Shown: positions 42,188-51,398 of the stretch, in pieces
Numbering within the stretch: position 1 is the stretch's first letter
How the letters are laid out: each line of letters starts with the position of its first letter
Source of the DNA: Betaproteobacteria bacterium
GTDB taxonomy: Bacteria; Pseudomonadota; Gammaproteobacteria; Burkholderiales; SG8-41
Direction: 5' to 3'
Assembly: GCA_025363435.1 (NCBI GenBank)
Contig: JANYDY010000016.1
Coordinates: forward strand, 31,588 to 95,587
DNA: 64,000 bases
Translations under genes and position numbers: made by a program
The notes under the pieces: generated by a model
Databases searched by the model: none
What the model was told of the DNA's origin: nothing
What the model saw: only the letters and a program-made list of their open reading frames with translations

Positions 42188-42404
42188 CTTTGTCCCGTGA
42201 GATTGGTGGTTCGTCCTTCACAATAAACGAAAATTATCAGGCGGCGCAACCGCTATATTGACCGCGTCGTCGCGTGTATCGGGCGATTTTCGCAAAACCT
42301 GTTCTTGCCTTGCCCGAGAACCCGGTGCTAATGTCCAAGCACAGCTAAAGCCTTGTGCGTACAGTCTCTGCCTGCCGCCACCCGCCAATCACGGACTACA
42401 CTCC

Positions 42405-43529
42405 ATGCCGAACGCGCCGCACAACCCGCCCTTCCGCGCCGATCAGGTCGGCAGCCTGCTGCGGCCCGCGCATCTGATCGAAGCGCGTGCGCAAATGAAA
42501 AAAAAGCTGCTATCGGTCGCCGAGTTAACAAAAATTGAAGACGCGGCAATACGCGAGGTCGTGGCAAAACAGGAAGCTGCAGGACTGCAATCAATCAGCG
42601 ATGGCGAATTCCGGCGCCAGAACTATATTGTCGATTTCTTCCGCAAGGCGCTTGGCTCGGGCGGCCTGACTGCGGAACCGGGCGATTTTTTTCATCGCAA
42701 CGCGCGCGGCGAAACGATCCCGATCGAAAAACTTGTCGTGCACAAGCCGGCCAAGTGGACGGGGCCGATCTTCGCCGAGCACCTCGCATTCGTCAAATCG
42801 ATCACTAAGCGTACGCCAAAGATGACTGTGCCCTCGCCTATCGTCCTGCATTTCATGGGCGGCAGCGACGCCATCCTGCGGGAGGCTTATACGTCGCTCG
42901 ATCAGTTCTGGAGCGACGTCATCGAGGTCTATCGCAATGAGTTCGCAGCCCTGCACAAGGCCGGCTGCACCTATCTTCAGGTTGATGAGACCTCACTGGT
43001 GAAATTCGGCGATCCGGAGATCCGCGCCATCATCGAACGGCGTGGCGACGACTGGCAAAAACTGGTGGAAACCTACGTCGATGTGATCAATGCGGTACTC
43101 TCCAGCGCGCCGCCGGGCATGACCGTCGGCATCCATGTCTGCCGCGGCAACCGCCTTGGTTTCTGGCAGGCCGACGCCGGTTATGAATTCATGGCTGACC
43201 AGTTGTTCCGGCGCTTGAAGGCGCAGTTTTATTTCCTTGAATTCGACAGCCCGCGCGCCGGCCCGATCGATGCCTTGAAATTTATGCCTGATGACAAAAC
43301 GGTCGTGCTGGGTCTCGTTACGACGAAATCACCCGAACTCGAAGACAAGGAAATGCTGAAGACGCGCATCAAGCAGGCGTCAGCCCATATCGGCATGGAT
43401 AGGCTCTGCCTCAGTCCGCAATGCGGGTTTTCCGGCAACGTCGGCAACACCGTCATGAATGCGGAACAACAGTTCGCCAAGCTGGAGCTGCTGGTTGAAA
43501 CAGCACGCGAGATGTGGGGCGATGCCTAG
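42405..43529 (+). CDS. Cobalamin-independent methionine synthase C-terminal-like (MetE/UROD superfamily) protein
   Basis: ATG 42405; FRADQVGSLLRPAHLIEAR; GCTYLQVDETSLVKF; HVCRGN; LCLSPQCGFSG. Confidence 0.85.
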   Translation: MPNAPHNPPFRADQVGSLLRPAHLIEARAQMKKKLLSVAELTKIEDAAIREVVAKQEAAGLQSISDGEFRRQNYIVDFFRKALGSGGLTAEPGDFFHRNARGETIPIEKLVVHKPAKWTGPIFAEHLAFVKSITKRTPKMTVPSPIVLHFMGGSDAILREAYTSLDQFWSDVIEVYRNEFAALHKAGCTYLQVDETSLVKFGDPEIRAIIERRGDDWQKLVETYVDVINAVLSSAPPGMTVGIHVCRGNRLGFWQADAGYEFMADQLFRRLKAQFYFLEFDSPRAGPIDALKFMPDDKTVVLGLVTTKSPELEDKEMLKTRIKQASAHIGMDRLCLSPQCGFSGNVGNTVMNAEQQFAKLELLVETAREMWGDA

Positions 43530-44523
43530 CACAACAACGCCAAACTATCTCCGCTTGCGGCGCGCAGCGACCTCCCGCCTGTTTGCACTTGCAACATTGC
43601 TCGCGGCTTCTGCTGCGGCGCAGAGTTATCCCGCCAAGCCGATCCGCATGATCATCCCGTTTCCGCCCGGCGGCGGCAGTGACGTGACGGGACGCGTAGT
43701 CGCTGCCGCACTCAGTGAGCGCTTCGGCCGCCAGGTGATCGTCGATAATCGTGGTGGCGCCGGCGGCATTATCGGCTCCGAACTTGCCGCTAACGCACCA
43801 CCGGACGGTTACACCCTGCTGTTGGTGTCACTGGCGCACACGGTCAATCCCTGGCTGTATGATCTGAAAGGTCGTTATCACCCGATCAACTCCTACACGC
43901 CAGTCGTTGCGATTGCAGCAAGCCCGGTCGTGCTGGCGGTCAATCCCGGCGTGCCCGTGCACTCGGTAGCAGAATTGGTCAGTGTCGCAAAAGCACAGCC
44001 GGGCAAACTGCAATACGCCTCCGCTGGAATCGGCAGTGTGACGCATCTCGCCGGCGAGTTATTCAAATTCACCGCCAAAATTGACATGCTGCACGTGCCG
44101 TTCAAAGGCGCCGGCGCGGCGATGCTCGACGTCATGTCCGGTCAGACTAATCTTTTTTTCGGCGGACTGCTCGCCACCGTCTCGCAGGTTCGCGCAGGCA
44201 GACTGCGCGCACTCGGCGTCGGCTCGCTCAAGCGCAATCCCATACTGCCCGACGTGCCGTCGATCGCCGAAGCCGGTGTAGCCGGTTACGAAACCGTTAA
44301 CTGGTTCGGCTTGCTGGCGCCCGCCGGCACACCGGCAGCCATCGTTGAGCATCTGCATCGTGAGATATCCACAGTGCAAAATCTTCCAGAAGTGCAAAAA
44401 CAGTTCGATGCGGATGGCGCGACTGTACTGCGCATGACGCCAGCCGCATTCCGCGCCTATATGGTCACGGACATGAACAAGTGGGAACGGGTCGTCAAGG
44501 AAGGCGGCATCAAGGCGCAATAA
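43522..44523 (+). CDS. Tripartite tricarboxylate transporter substrate-binding protein (Bug family)
   Basis: SYPAKPIRMIIPFPPGGGSDVTGRVVAAALSERFGRQVIVDNRGGAGGIIGSE. Confidence 0.9.
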   Translation: MPSTTTPNYLRLRRAATSRLFALATLLAASAAAQSYPAKPIRMIIPFPPGGGSDVTGRVVAAALSERFGRQVIVDNRGGAGGIIGSELAANAPPDGYTLLLVSLAHTVNPWLYDLKGRYHPINSYTPVVAIAASPVVLAVNPGVPVHSVAELVSVAKAQPGKLQYASAGIGSVTHLAGELFKFTAKIDMLHVPFKGAGAAMLDVMSGQTNLFFGGLLATVSQVRAGRLRALGVGSLKRNPILPDVPSIAEAGVAGYETVNWFGLLAPAGTPAAIVEHLHREISTVQNLPEVQKQFDADGATVLRMTPAAFRAYMVTDMNKWERVVKEGGIKAQ

Positions 44524-44525
44524 AT

Positions 44526-45467
44526 ATGACTTTAACTGAACTCCGTTACATCGTCGCCGTCGCACGCGAGCGCCATTTCGGCCGCGCCGCTGAAAAATGC
44601 TTCGTCAGCCAGCCGACGCTGTCGGTGGCGGTGAAAAAACTCGAGGAAGAACTCGGCGTTGCGCTGTTCGAGCGTACCAATACGGACGTTGTCGTAACGC
44701 CGCTGGGCGCGCAGATCATCGAGCAGGCGCAGCGCGTGCTCGAAGAAACCGCCGCGATCAAACATATCGCAACGGCCGGCAAGGATCAGCTCGCCACCCC
44801 CTTGCGCGTCGGTGCGATCTACACCGTCGGCCCTTATCTGTTGCCGCAATTAATCCCAATAATGCACAAGCGCACGCCGAAAATGCCGCTGCTGCTGCAG
44901 GAAAACTACACGGCAAAACTGGCTGCCACGCTCAAAGCCGGCGATATCGATGTGATTATTTTCTCGCTGCCGTATGCCGAACCCGGTATCAGCACCCAGG
45001 CGGTCTACGACGAACCTTTCCGCGTGGTTATTCCCTCAGAACATGCCTGGAAGGCACGCAAGTCGGTCAGTGCAGAAATGTTGTGCGGCGAAACCCTGCT
45101 ACTGCTCGGCGCCGGCAATTGTTTCCGCGACCAGGTCATGCAGACCTGCGCACGCGCCAAACGCAGCAGCACGAGCGCGATCCAGCAGGCGCTTGAAGGC
45201 AGTTCGCTGGAAACCATCCGGCAGATGGTCGCCTCCGGCGTCGGCATTACCGTGCTGCCCTCGTCCGCCGCCGACGCCAGATCGGCAGCCAGTCCGTTGA
45301 TCGCAACAAAACCGTTTACTGCACCGGCGCCGAGCCGGCGCATCGCGCTGGCCTGGCGCACCGGTTTTCCGCGTCCGCAAGCGATAGAAGCACTGCGGCA
45401 GGCCGTCCTCGCCTGCAAGCTGCCGGGCGTGACGCTGCTGCCCGACGCGCGGACGCACTCCCCCTGA
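44526..45467 (+). CDS. oxyR: OxyR-like LysR-type peroxide-sensing regulator
   Basis: MTLTELRYIVAVARERHFGRAAEKCFVSQPTLSVAVKKLEEELG; GNCFRDQVMQTC aligns with the two redox cysteines of E. coli OxyR (C199/C208 spacing of 9). Confidence 0.88.
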   Translation: MTLTELRYIVAVARERHFGRAAEKCFVSQPTLSVAVKKLEEELGVALFERTNTDVVVTPLGAQIIEQAQRVLEETAAIKHIATAGKDQLATPLRVGAIYTVGPYLLPQLIPIMHKRTPKMPLLLQENYTAKLAATLKAGDIDVIIFSLPYAEPGISTQAVYDEPFRVVIPSEHAWKARKSVSAEMLCGETLLLLGAGNCFRDQVMQTCARAKRSSTSAIQQALEGSSLETIRQMVASGVGITVLPSSAADARSAASPLIATKPFTAPAPSRRIALAWRTGFPRPQAIEALRQAVLACKLPGVTLLPDARTHSP

Positions 45468-45616
45468 CGTCCGCATACCTTCCTTTGGACAAAAAGGGAA
45501 AGGTAAAAACCAAACGTCAACTAGAAGGTCCCTTCCCCCTCAAGGAGGGAAGGAAAAAACCCGTGCTTCGTCTCACACCCCCTTCGCTGAAAATATCCAG
45601 TGGGACAAGCTAAACG

Positions 45617-45653
45617 ATAGTTATTAACTATCGCTTTAATTGTATCAATCCAT
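45617..45653. promoter_or_regulatory. Candidate OxyR-binding site upstream of rubrerythrin gene
   Basis: ATAG-TTATTAA-CTAT-CGCTTTA-ATTG-TATCAAT-CCAT: four tetrads with N7 spacing. Confidence 0.65.
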
Positions 45654-45734
45654 TGGATCAATTGTTTTTCCAGCGCCAGAATGCGTCCCATGCAGTCAGC
45701 GGACTGCCCGATCAACCCGATAAGGAGACGCACA

Positions 45735-46205
45735 ATGAAACCGGAATCCGTCACAGTCAAAAACATCGAAGCCGCGTTTGCCGGCGAATCCATGGCGCAT
45801 ATCAAGTACATGTATTTCGCCAAGATCAGCCGCGCCGCCGGCGACGAAGCGACTGCCAAAGTATTTGAAGAAACCGCAGCGCAGGAAGTGCAGCACGCCT
45901 TCGGCCATCTCGACCTGCTCTACCCTGCCAGCGAATTGACTCCGGCCAAAGCACTCGACATGGCGATTGCCGGCGAGACTTACGAATACACCGAAATGTA
46001 TCCGCAGTTCCGCCGCCTCGCCGAGCAGGAAGGCAACAGCAAGGCGATCAAGGAAATGGACGGGCAGATCGAAGAGTCGAAGGAACACGCGCAACGTTTC
46101 CGCGACACGCTCGCCAAAGCTGCCAAACGTTTTGCTGCGCTGGCGAAGGTTGAAGAACGTCACGCCAATCACTACAAGGCAACGCGCGCGAAGATCGCCG
46201 CTTGA
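45735..46205 (+). CDS. Rubrerythrin-like diiron protein
   Basis: 156 aa from ATG 45735; [67 protein letters not shown]. Confidence 0.9.
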   Translation: MKPESVTVKNIEAAFAGESMAHIKYMYFAKISRAAGDEATAKVFEETAAQEVQHAFGHLDLLYPASELTPAKALDMAIAGETYEYTEMYPQFRRLAEQEGNSKAIKEMDGQIEESKEHAQRFRDTLAKAAKRFAALAKVEERHANHYKATRAKIAA

Positions 46206-46231
46206 TTGAACTAAATACAAGGAGACTTGAA

Positions 46232-46402
46232 ATGAAGAAATGGCAATGTATCGTTTGTGGTTACGTATATGACGAAGCGGCCGGCGACCCCGAGCACGGC
46301 ATCAAAGCCGGCACGCGCTGGGACGATGTGCCGGCCGACTGGGCCTGTCCGGAATGCGGCGTAGCGAAAGCCGACTTCGAAATGGTCCTGCTCGCCGCGT
46401 AA
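46232..46402 (+). CDS. Rubredoxin
   Basis: 56 aa; [51 protein letters not shown]. Confidence 0.96.
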   Translation: MKKWQCIVCGYVYDEAAGDPEHGIKAGTRWDDVPADWACPECGVAKADFEMVLLAA

Positions 46403-46436
46403 TACGCAGCCACGTCGCGTAAAATGCGCACTCACT

Positions 46437-46465
46437 CCCTGTCGGCACGTCGCCGGCAGGGTTTT
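46437..46465 (+). terminator. Hairpin (terminator/attenuator-like) between rubredoxin and reductase genes
   Basis: CCCTGTCGGC acgtc GCCGGCAGGG TTTT, 10-bp stem with one G-U pair. Confidence 0.6.
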
Positions 46466-46492
46466 CGCACTCTCTTTTGAATCGATACGTCC

Positions 46493-47638
46493 ATGCATCC
46501 TATAGTCATCCTCGGCAGCGGCCTCGCCGGTTACAACACTGCGCGTGAACTACGCAAGACCGACAAGGAAACGCCACTCACCATCATCAGTGCCGACAGC
46601 GGCTCGTTTTACTCCAAACCCATGCTGTCGAGCGCCTTCGGCTCCGGCAAGACGGCGCAAAGTATCGCGATGAATAGCGCCGAGCAGATGGCCGCACAAC
46701 TTAATGCGACGGTACGCGCGAACACCAGGGTGACAGCGATTGATACCGCAGCGCGTACGGTCAGCATCGGCAGTGAATCCATCGCCTATTCGAAACTCGC
46801 CATCGCGCTGGGCGCCGACCAGATCCGGCTGCCGATAGCCGGCGACGGCGCAACCGACATTATGACGGTCAACGATCTCGACGATTACGCAAAATTTCGC
46901 AACGCATTGAAGGACAAATCGACCGTCGCTTTGATCGGCGCCGGCCTCATCGGCAGTGAATTCGCCAACGATCTGACCGCCGGCGGTCACTCCGTGCATG
47001 TGATCGATGTGGCTGCTTACCCGCTGTCGCGCCTGCTGCCGCCGGAAGGCGGCGCACTGCTGCAAAACAAACTGGCAGCCATCGGCGTTACCTGGCATCT
47101 CGGCACCAGTGTCGCGTCGATTGCAAAAACCGACGCTAAATTGAAAGTCATGCTCGCCGACGGCACGGCTTTCGACGCCGACCTTGCGCTATCCGCAGTG
47201 GGCTTGCGCCCGCGCATTGCGCTGGCGCAAGCCGCCGGCATCACCGTCAATCGCGGCATCACCGTCAATCGCATGCATGAAACCAGCGCACCGGATGTAT
47301 ACGCGCTGGGCGACTGCGTTGAAATCGAGGGGCTGGTCATGCCCTACGTGATGCCGCTGATGAATTCGGCGCGCGCGCTCGGCGCCACACTCGGCGGCAA
47401 ACCAACACGAGTCAGTTATCCGGCGATGCCGGTGCTGGTCAAAACGCCGGCCTGCCCGACTGTCGTCGCGCCGCCTGCTGTTAACGCCACAGGCAAGTGG
47501 GAAGTTACTGCAGACGGCGAAGGCGTCGAGGCGCTGTTCAAATCCGCTGAAGGCAAACTGCTCGGCTACGCGTTGAACGGCAAGGCCACAGCAGAACGCG
47601 CCGCGTTAACGCAGCAACTGCCGCCGGTGCTGATCTGA
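46493..47638 (+). CDS. FAD-dependent rubredoxin:NAD+ reductase-like oxidoreductase
   Basis: 381 aa; IVILGSGLAGYNTARELRKTDKETPLTIIS; VALIGAGLIGSEFANDLTAGG; VYALGDCVEIEG. Confidence 0.9.
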   Translation: MHPIVILGSGLAGYNTARELRKTDKETPLTIISADSGSFYSKPMLSSAFGSGKTAQSIAMNSAEQMAAQLNATVRANTRVTAIDTAARTVSIGSESIAYSKLAIALGADQIRLPIAGDGATDIMTVNDLDDYAKFRNALKDKSTVALIGAGLIGSEFANDLTAGGHSVHVIDVAAYPLSRLLPPEGGALLQNKLAAIGVTWHLGTSVASIAKTDAKLKVMLADGTAFDADLALSAVGLRPRIALAQAAGITVNRGITVNRMHETSAPDVYALGDCVEIEGLVMPYVMPLMNSARALGATLGGKPTRVSYPAMPVLVKTPACPTVVAPPAVNATGKWEVTADGEGVEALFKSAEGKLLGYALNGKATAERAALTQQLPPVLI

Positions 47639-47647
47639 CAATTCCGG

Positions 47648-48673
47648 CTACTGCTTGAGCAAACCCAGCTGCTTCAGCATGGTGCTGTACATCTGGTTGT
47701 CACGGTCGAGCGCGGCGCGGAAACCGTCCGCCTCGAAAGTATTCACCCACTGATTTTTTTCGAGCTCGGCTTTCCAGCCCGGGCTTTGCACCATCTTGGC
47801 GAGCGCGTCGCGCCAGTACTGGACAACCGCCGGCGGCATCTCGGGCGGCCCGAACAGGCCGCGCCAGTTCTCGTTGATGACGTCATACCCCTGTTCGACA
47901 AAGGTCGGCAGCTTCTGAAAACGGCTGCCGAGCCGCTTTGGTGAACTGATGGCGAGCACGCGCATACGGCCCGACTCAACGTGCGTAATTAAATCAAGCC
48001 CGCCCATGCCAACACTGACGTGGCCACCGATAATCGCCGGATTGGATTCACCGCCCGAATACGGGATGTAATTGATTTTGGTCGGATCGACACCGATTGC
48101 GTTGGCAAACAGCGCCACTGCAATATGATCCGCGTTGCCGAGCGAAGCGCCACCGAAACTCAGGCTGCCCGGATCTTTTTTCAACGCCGCCTCGACATCT
48201 TTCAAGCTCTTGATCGGCGACTCTGCACGCACCACCATCATCTGGTATTCGGAAAAAACCTTGGCAATCGGCGTCATATCCTTGTACGAATAGCCGATGC
48301 CCAGCGTCAGCGGCGTGACTACCGCATGAATCGCAATGCCAAGCAGGTTGTAAGGGTCACCTTTGCGCTGCACCATCAGCGTCATGCCGAGCGAACCGCC
48401 GGCGCCGGGTTTGTTCACGACCTGTATCGGTTTGCTGACCAGCTTCTGATCGTTCAACAGTTGCGCTACCGTGCGCCCGAACAGATCGACACCGCCGCCC
48501 GGCGCAAACGGAATGGTCAGCTCGATGTAGCGGTTGGGGTAATCACCCAGAGCGGCGGGTCGCACACTTTCTGCCGCATGGCTGTGCGCGCACGCCATGG
48601 CGATCGTCATCACGATCAATCGCGCCGCCGAAAAACATTTGCTCTGCCCGCACTGTATCGATTGTGTGCTCAT
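47648..48673 (-). CDS. Tripartite tricarboxylate transporter substrate-binding protein (Bug family)
   Basis: DYPNRYIELTIPFAPGGGVDLFGRTVAQLLND; VVNKPGAGGSLGMT. Confidence 0.87.
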   Translation of the reverse strand: MSTQSIQCGQSKCFSAARLIVMTIAMACAHSHAAESVRPAALGDYPNRYIELTIPFAPGGGVDLFGRTVAQLLNDQKLVSKPIQVVNKPGAGGSLGMTLMVQRKGDPYNLLGIAIHAVVTPLTLGIGYSYKDMTPIAKVFSEYQMMVVRAESPIKSLKDVEAALKKDPGSLSFGGASLGNADHIAVALFANAIGVDPTKINYIPYSGGESNPAIIGGHVSVGMGGLDLITHVESGRMRVLAISSPKRLGSRFQKLPTFVEQGYDVINENWRGLFGPPEMPPAVVQYWRDALAKMVQSPGWKAELEKNQWVNTFEADGFRAALDRDNQMYSTMLKQLGLLKQ

Positions 48674-48699
48674 GACCTGCCCCCCCTGCGGCAACCCGA

Positions 48700-49896
48700 T
48701 TAGATAACGCCGTCTTTTTTCAGCGCTTCCAGCCTGTCCTGATAGCCAAGCGCGCCGATGACTTCCGCCGTGTGCTGCCCCAGAAGCGGTGCCGGCGTGC
48801 GCACGCTGCCCGGTGTTTCCGACAATTTGACCGGCACGCCGATGACGCTGATTTCACCGGCGGTCGGATGCTGTTGCTTGACGATCATTTCGCGCGCGAT
48901 CACCTGCGGATCATCAACCATGCGGCCTACCGTATTGACCGGCGCCGCCGGCACGCCTGCCTTGACCAGCAGATCGACCCAATAATCGCAGGGCTTCGCT
49001 GCATAGATCGGTGCGATAAAGTCATGCAATGCTTCAGCATTGACAGTGCGCGCATCGCGCGTGGCAAAACGCGGATCGTCGGGCAGATGCTTGAGATCCA
49101 TCACTTCGACGAAACGGTCCCACAACGCCGGATAACTCGCGAACACCGTCAGGTATTGGCCGTCCGAACATTTGAAAAAACCGGACGGCGCATTGCTGTC
49201 GTTGCGCCCGGTTTGCGCCACCCAATCGCCCTTGACATGAAAATGCTGCGCGACCGGGCTTACCATCAACGAAAGACCGGCTTCCAGCAGCGACATATCG
49301 ACGTGCTGCCCCTTACCGGTTTTCAGACGACGTATATAGGCGGCTTCAATGCCGTGCGTCGCCCACATCGAAGCGACGACGTCGCACAAGGCATAACCCA
49401 TCGGCACCGGCGGCAGATCATCGATGATGGTGGTCGCCGCCAGGCCGGATTCCGCCAGCGCAATCATGTTGACGCCGGGGTAAGCCGTCTTGGGACCACT
49501 GTTGCCGTAACCGGACAGCGATGCATAAACCAGCGCCGGGTTGATCAACTTCAGTTCGTCGTAGGTCAAGCCGAGCTTTTTCATCAGGCCTGGCCGGAAA
49601 TTCTGAATCAGGATATCGGCGGTGCGCACCAGTTCAAGAAAAATTTCCCTGCCGGCAGGGTTCTTCAGATCGATGGTGACGCTTTTCTTGTTGCGATGAA
49701 GCATCATAAAAATGACACTCTCGCCGCCGACGTACGGATAACCACCACGCGCCTCGGTCTTCTGCTTCGGATTCTCGATCTTGATGACCTCGGCGCCCAT
49801 GTCGCCCAGCATCATTGCGCAGTACGGTCCCGCCCACGCGTGCGTCAACTCCAGAACGCGCACACCATCCAATGCACCTTCACTCATCTCTCTCAA
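48700..49896 (-). CDS. CaiB/BaiF-family CoA-transferase
   Basis: 398 aa; LDGVRVLELTHAWAGPYCAMMLGDMGAEVIKIE; DILIQNFRPGLMKKLGL. Confidence 0.93.
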   Translation of the reverse strand: MREMSEGALDGVRVLELTHAWAGPYCAMMLGDMGAEVIKIENPKQKTEARGGYPYVGGESVIFMMLHRNKKSVTIDLKNPAGREIFLELVRTADILIQNFRPGLMKKLGLTYDELKLINPALVYASLSGYGNSGPKTAYPGVNMIALAESGLAATTIIDDLPPVPMGYALCDVVASMWATHGIEAAYIRRLKTGKGQHVDMSLLEAGLSLMVSPVAQHFHVKGDWVAQTGRNDSNAPSGFFKCSDGQYLTVFASYPALWDRFVEVMDLKHLPDDPRFATRDARTVNAEALHDFIAPIYAAKPCDYWVDLLVKAGVPAAPVNTVGRMVDDPQVIAREMIVKQQHPTAGEISVIGVPVKLSETPGSVRTPAPLLGQHTAEVIGALGYQDRLEALKKDGVI

Positions 49897-49899
49897 TCC

Positions 49900-50337
49900 T
49901 CATTTGATCCAGCTGCGCGCAGCAGACGGCTGGCCTGCGCTCGCCGTACCCGCGGAAGTCTTGCGGCCGTCCTGATTCTCGCACCACAGCTGCAGCGTCA
50001 CGCGCGACTTACCGTCAACCTCAGCGACCTCCGTTACCAGCCCGGTCGCCGTGAGGTGATCGCCGGCATAGACCGGATGAATGTAGCGCACGGAGATTTT
50101 TCCGCCATAAACCCAGGCATCGCCGAAATTGCGTTCCATCAATTCGTGCAGGAAAGCCATCTGGTTCTGCCCCGAGGCGATGGTGCGTTGAATGCCGTCG
50201 GCTTTGGCCGCATTGATGTCGCTGTGCGAATTGCGACCGCGGTCCCACACGCATTTCTCGAATTCGATCATTTTTTCATTGGTTACTTCATGTGTCACCG
50301 TCTGCAGGCGATCGCCGGCTTTCAATTGCGCCACCAT
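49900..50337 (-). CDS. MaoC-like hotdog dehydratase
   Basis: MVAQLKAGDRLQTVTHEVTNEKMIEFE..SHSDINAAKADGIQRTIASGQNQMAFLHELM..VYAGDHLTATGLV. Confidence 0.82.
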   Translation of the reverse strand: MVAQLKAGDRLQTVTHEVTNEKMIEFEKCVWDRGRNSHSDINAAKADGIQRTIASGQNQMAFLHELMERNFGDAWVYGGKISVRYIHPVYAGDHLTATGLVTEVAEVDGKSRVTLQLWCENQDGRKTSAGTASAGQPSAARSWIK

Positions 50338-50813
50338 CACGCGCCCCACTTCTTCGCGATCGTCTCGTGCGCCGCCTCTTTACCGACTTCGCGCGCATGG
50401 CCAACCAGTTTGCTTTTTTCAATCAGGCGGCCATCTTCATCGGCCGCTGTGGCCTCGACAATAATGTACGGATGCCCGCGGCGTATGTATTTGTCAGCGA
50501 TGCGTCCCGTGATGGTGATGCGCTTGCCCACGACCGGCGGATTGAAATACTCGGAATCGTGTCCCATGTTCGGCACGCGCATGACTTTTGCATACTTGCG
50601 ATAGAACAGATTGGCCGGATGCCGCGCCGCCACCGTCGGGTAAGCCGCCTGCGGGTTATCCACCACGCGCCGGTAATCGGCGACCATCTGTTCAGTCAGC
50701 ACATAATCGAGAGAACCGAGGTCGTCGCCAACCGGTATCGACGCCCAGATTTTGTTATCGTTCTCAGCTTCGCTCACGATCCCCTCCTCCAAAAGGAAAA
50801 TCACGCCAGACAA
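50337..50813 (-). CDS. MaoC N-terminal/FAS1-type dehydratase-like hotdog protein
   Basis: LTEQMVADYRRVVDNPQAAYP..FNPPVVGKRITITGRIADKYIRRGHPYIIVEATAADEDGRLIEKSK. Confidence 0.78.
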   Translation of the reverse strand: MSGVIFLLEEGIVSEAENDNKIWASIPVGDDLGSLDYVLTEQMVADYRRVVDNPQAAYPTVAARHPANLFYRKYAKVMRVPNMGHDSEYFNPPVVGKRITITGRIADKYIRRGHPYIIVEATAADEDGRLIEKSKLVGHAREVGKEAAHETIAKKWGA

Positions 50814-50909
50814 TCACGGCGTCCAGACATTCGTTCATTAGCTAGCGCCGGAGAACACTCAATCGCAGGGAGCGCGCACCCGCCGAATCCTCAATTCCGA
50901 ATCGTGCCT

Positions 50910-51242
50910 CTAATGCCCGACAAACTTGACGAACACCATCACCGAGAACGGATTGGCCACGTAGAGTGCCGCTGGCACTACCCCCAGCAGGCACAGTGGA
51001 CCTTTGTATTCGCGGATATACCCAAGCACGCACAACGTAAGCGCGCCGATCGCGAGCCACCAGCCGGCGATAAAGCCGCCGGCCTGAATGCCGCCGCGCG
51101 GCGTAAACAGTTGGTTGGGTTGCGCCGGCACATCCGGAATGAATAATGATGCGTAGATCAGCGTCGCGATGAAAATACTCCACGCCACGGCGCCGGCGAT
51201 CAAGCCCAGGCGTACATAGCGCCCGCATTCGATTTTGTTCAT
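50910..51242 (-). CDS. Small multi-pass membrane protein
   Basis: MNKIECGRYVRLGLIAGAVAWSIFIATLIYASLF..GGFIAGWWLAIGALTLCVLGYI. Confidence 0.65.
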   Translation of the reverse strand: MNKIECGRYVRLGLIAGAVAWSIFIATLIYASLFIPDVPAQPNQLFTPRGGIQAGGFIAGWWLAIGALTLCVLGYIREYKGPLCLLGVVPAALYVANPFSVMVFVKFVGH

Positions 51243-51398
51243 CTGTTTCTCCGCATCGGTTTGCCCGCAAACATACGGCAAGCTGTTACTGACATTCTAC
51301 TCCGCGCGCGCAAATTCCGGCGGCAGCCAGTTTTGCGGTCACCACCTGTAGCGGCCGCAAATTGTCTACAATCCCGCATCGCCCCCGTGGAGAACCTG

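Noticed and set aside
45531-45552. CCTTCCCCCTCAAGGAGGGAAGG after oxyR as a terminator
   Set aside because: Stem has a bulge and is followed by an A-rich rather than T-rich tract on the + strand; may be a repeat remnant but not supportable as a terminator
48772-50604. 610-aa plus-strand ORF over CoA-transferase and MaoC genes
   Set aside because: Antisense shadow; opposite frame has clear CaiB/BaiF and hotdog motifs
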